Of a stretch of 7,240 nucleotides of DNA, positions 5,473 to 7,240 are shown one piece after another. The stretch is from Ruminococcaceae bacterium UBA866 (GTDB lineage: Bacteria > Bacillota > Clostridia > Oscillospirales > Ruminococcaceae), in the NCBI GenBank assembly GCA_002295325.1, contig DBGA01000011.1, positions 21,607-28,846 on the forward strand. Reading direction: 5' to 3'. The notes below the pieces were generated by a model, which did no database searches, had not been told where the DNA came from, and was given only the letters and a program-made list of their open reading frames with translations. A program made the position numbers and the translations under genes. Numbering within the stretch: position 1 is the first letter of the stretch; the number at the start of each line of letters is the position of its first letter.

Positions 5473-7071
5473 ATGAAAAACTTTGCAAGAATCTTGGCAA
5501 TGTTAATGGCGGTATCCATCACATTCGTTGGCTGTGGCCAAGGCACTCCTAAAGGGACAAGCAGTGCTGATTCATCAGCTCCATCACAAGCACCAGTATC
5601 AGATTATGGTGATACCGGAGGACTGCAATTACCGTTGACAGATAAAGAAGTAACTCTAACTTGGGTTGCACCCTCAGATGTTGTTGGCTTAAATGATAAA
5701 GCATGGGCAAAAGAAATTCTAAAGCGTACTGGTATAAAATTAGACATTCAAGCTTATCCTACTGCGTCATTTAATGAGAAAATGAAAGTAATTTTAGGAA
5801 GTGGAACTCTACCAGACATAATGACACCAGGAATAGATTTATCTCAAATCAATACTTATGGTTCTCAAGGTGCATTTGCTACAGTAAATGACCATATTGA
5901 TAATATGCCAAACTTTAAAGCTCTTTTCTTTGATAATAAAGACAATAACTGGATGAAATTTGCATATTCAGATGAGAAGGGTAACATTTACATTCTACCG
6001 ATATATGGCTTGAACAGAGATGTAAATTTTGGTTTTATGTATCGTGCTGACACGTTCAAGGAACTTAATATTGAGCCTTGGAAAAATACTGAAGAATTTT
6101 ATCAAGCAATGAAAAAAATTAAAGAAGCTTATCCAAAATCATTCCCATTTGCATCTAAATCTGGAGTGAGATTCTTTAATCGTATGGCTGGTAACTGGGG
6201 AATGGAAGAAACTGAATTCTATTTCGATGAAGCAGATTCAAATTGGAAATATGTTGCTACTGATGCAAAATACAAAGAAATGCTAGATTTCTGGAAAAAA
6301 TCTTATAATGAAGGTTTACTAGATCCAGAATTCCTAACTGACACTCAAGACTCTTGGTCAGCAAAGATGACAACAGACAAAGCGTTCATTATTAATGACT
6401 GGATTGGACGTCTTGAATTATTCCCAGCACAAGTAAAAGAGACTGACCCAGATTATGATCTACGCTTTGGTTTACCAGTGGGATATGGTAAACAAGCCCC
6501 ACTTGCAAAATTTAGTTCATGGGGAGTAGTTGTTGCTAATAACAAAAACTCTGAGCTTTCAATGAAACTAGTGGACTATATGTATAGCCCATCAGGTAGT
6601 GAACTTTTCACAATTGGTATTGAAGGCGAAACATTTGAATTCGACGCAGCCGGAAAACCTGTATATCCTGAATTAAAAGATGAAAAAATGATAGACATTA
6701 ATCTTTTACAAGAAAAATATGGACTATGGGTAGAAGGAATGTATGTACGTCCAGACCATAGAAGTATTTATTATAACTTCTCAGAGCGTGAACAAGAAGC
6801 TCAAGATTTGATAATGAAGAATAACCTGCTAAATCCACAAGATCCAGAAGTTAAATTCTCAGATGATGAAAATAAAAAAATAGCTGCTATTAATACTGAA
6901 TTGCAAAAAGAAAAAGAAATTTTCTCGTCTAAATATATTACGGATAAATCATACGGTGATAAAGAATGGAACGAATGGGTTAAAAAAGCAGAATCTATAA
7001 AAAGTAATGAAGTTGTAAATATTTATAATGAAGCTCAAAAACGTTTTAATGAGTATGTAAAGACAAAATAA
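5473..7071 (+). CDS. Extracellular solute-binding lipoprotein (carbohydrate-type ABC importer, family 1)
   Basis: The start is ATG 5473, six bases after GGAGGAG (5460-5466); the earlier in-frame ATG at 5458 overlaps that ribosome site and would add MEEKL before the signal peptide. The protein has 532 residues. MKNFARILAMLMAVSITFVGC is a type II signal peptide with lipobox FVGC and lipidated Cys21, followed by a Ser/Ala/Pro-rich linker to about residue 45 and then a family 1 extracellular binding-protein fold resembling LplA/LipO-type proteins of gut Clostridia (about 500-560 residues). It would be anchored outside the membrane and deliver oligosaccharide-like ligands to two permeases. Many Trp and Tyr residues fit sugar stacking. 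It sits behind a dehydrogenase and a cytoplasmic SGNH esterase, and a gene starting like a permease follows. The RNA hairpins on both sides suggest its transcript is kept at a higher level than its neighbours, as is usual for binding proteins. The ligand is unknown. Confidence 0.87.
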   Translation: MKNFARILAMLMAVSITFVGCGQGTPKGTSSADSSAPSQAPVSDYGDTGGLQLPLTDKEVTLTWVAPSDVVGLNDKAWAKEILKRTGIKLDIQAYPTASFNEKMKVILGSGTLPDIMTPGIDLSQINTYGSQGAFATVNDHIDNMPNFKALFFDNKDNNWMKFAYSDEKGNIYILPIYGLNRDVNFGFMYRADTFKELNIEPWKNTEEFYQAMKKIKEAYPKSFPFASKSGVRFFNRMAGNWGMEETEFYFDEADSNWKYVATDAKYKEMLDFWKKSYNEGLLDPEFLTDTQDSWSAKMTTDKAFIINDWIGRLELFPAQVKETDPDYDLRFGLPVGYGKQAPLAKFSSWGVVVANNKNSELSMKLVDYMYSPSGSELFTIGIEGETFEFDAAGKPVYPELKDEKMIDINLLQEKYGLWVEGMYVRPDHRSIYYNFSEREQEAQDLIMKNNLLNPQDPEVKFSDDENKKIAAINTELQKEKEIFSSKYITDKSYGDKEWNEWVKKAESIKSNEVVNIYNEAQKRFNEYVKTK

Positions 7072-7124
7072 TTTGAGGTAAACGGTAGGGTAACATCTCA
7101 AATGGAGCCCTACCGTAATTTTTT
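7071..7124 (+). terminator. Intrinsic terminator with a competing upstream stem
   Basis: ACGGTAGGG (7082-7090) pairs perfectly with CCCTACCGT (7108-7116), followed after AA by six T (7119-7124): a convincing intrinsic terminator. ATTTGAG (7071-7077) can pair with CTCAAAT (7097-7103), which lies in the terminator loop, while the terminator's left arm would lie in the loop of that stem. The two stems therefore exclude each other or form a pseudoknot. It sits between the binding protein and the next gene, so it probably lets only part of transcription continue. Confidence 0.65.
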
Positions 7125-7132
7125 CTCAATAT

Positions 7133-7170
7133 TTATACTAATTTATATACTTAATATAAAATTAGTATAA
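7133..7170 (+). promoter_or_regulatory. Long A/T stem-loop just before the next ribosome site
   Basis: TTATACTAATTT (7133-7144) is a perfect 12-bp complement of AAATTAGTATAA (7159-7170). ATAT (7145-7148) can extend the stem with ATAT (7154-7157) if A7158 is bulged, closing a 5-base loop. The ribosome site AAAGGTG begins two bases later. It may protect the 5' end of the downstream mRNA, block 3' exonucleases, or serve as an operator. Confidence 0.5.
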
Positions 7171-7187
7171 CAAAGGTGCGTTAGTAT

Positions 7188-7240
7188 ATGAGAAAAACAA
7201 AAGCGGTTAGCCAACTAGGAACAGGCACATTATGGGATCG
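7188..7240 (+). CDS. Start of the next operon gene, probably an ABC sugar permease (3' end outside window)
   Basis: ATG 7188 lies nine bases after AAAGGTG (7172-7178) and the frame is open to the window edge, giving 17 codons (MRKTKAVSQLGTGTLWD and a partial codon). A basic, Trp-containing N-terminus before a first membrane helix is usual for LplB/UgpA-type permeases, and a permease normally follows this class of binding protein. The membrane part itself is not in the window, so the product is inferred mainly from position. Confidence 0.5.
   Translation, partial: MRKTKAVSQLGTGTLWD

Overview
The window looks like chromosome from a low-GC Firmicute, most likely class Clostridia. Coding sequence is AT-rich, Shine-Dalgarno sites are strong (AAGGAG, GGAGGAG), promoters are sigma-A type, and the gene content is that of a fermentative, sugar-scavenging anaerobe: a lipid-anchored sugar-type binding protein, a tandem BFD-like iron-sulfur protein and a Clostridia-type large serine recombinase. 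I cannot name the species.

Left part (1-1360, + strand): the 3' end of an ADP-ribosylglycohydrolase family gene is followed 47 bp later by a PfkB-family kinase of ribokinase type. They look like the tail of a ribose or ribosyl-compound operon, closed by a terminator hairpin at 1316-1356. Convergent to them is a small minus-strand gene (1395-1715) encoding two tandem BFD-like [2Fe-2S] domains. It has its own promoter (TTGACT-17-TAAAAT) with an overlapping inverted repeat, and a second inverted repeat lies in its leader.

Middle part (about 1860-3480): a gene-poor accessory scar. It holds a large serine recombinase gene on the minus strand reduced to its first ~20 codons and its last ~80 codons, with promoter, ribosome site and terminator still present. 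It also holds a + strand gene killed by a TAA at codon 8, a weak further ORF remnant, and two strong hairpin terminators. This is where a mobile element probably once sat.

Right part (3480-7240, + strand): after a 140-bp block of 90% A+T comes a sigma-A promoter (TTGACA-17-TACTAT) and a catabolic operon. Its order is a D-2-hydroxyacid dehydrogenase, an SGNH/GDSL hydrolase, a solute-binding lipoprotein, and the first 17 codons of a further gene that is probably a permease. The likely scheme is import of a carbohydrate-type ligand by the lipoprotein and permeases, then cytoplasmic de-esterification and oxidation or reduction by the two enzymes. The substrate is not readable from the sequence. 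The joints of the operon carry conspicuous RNA hairpins: a nested one before the lipoprotein gene, and a terminator with a competing stem plus a 12-bp stem between the lipoprotein and the next gene. These probably set unequal expression levels.

I see no CRISPR array, complete insertion sequence, rRNA or convincing tRNA. No clearly new biological system is evident. The most interesting items are the inter-gene RNA structures, the asymmetric double BFD protein with its operator-like repeats, and the recombinase scar.
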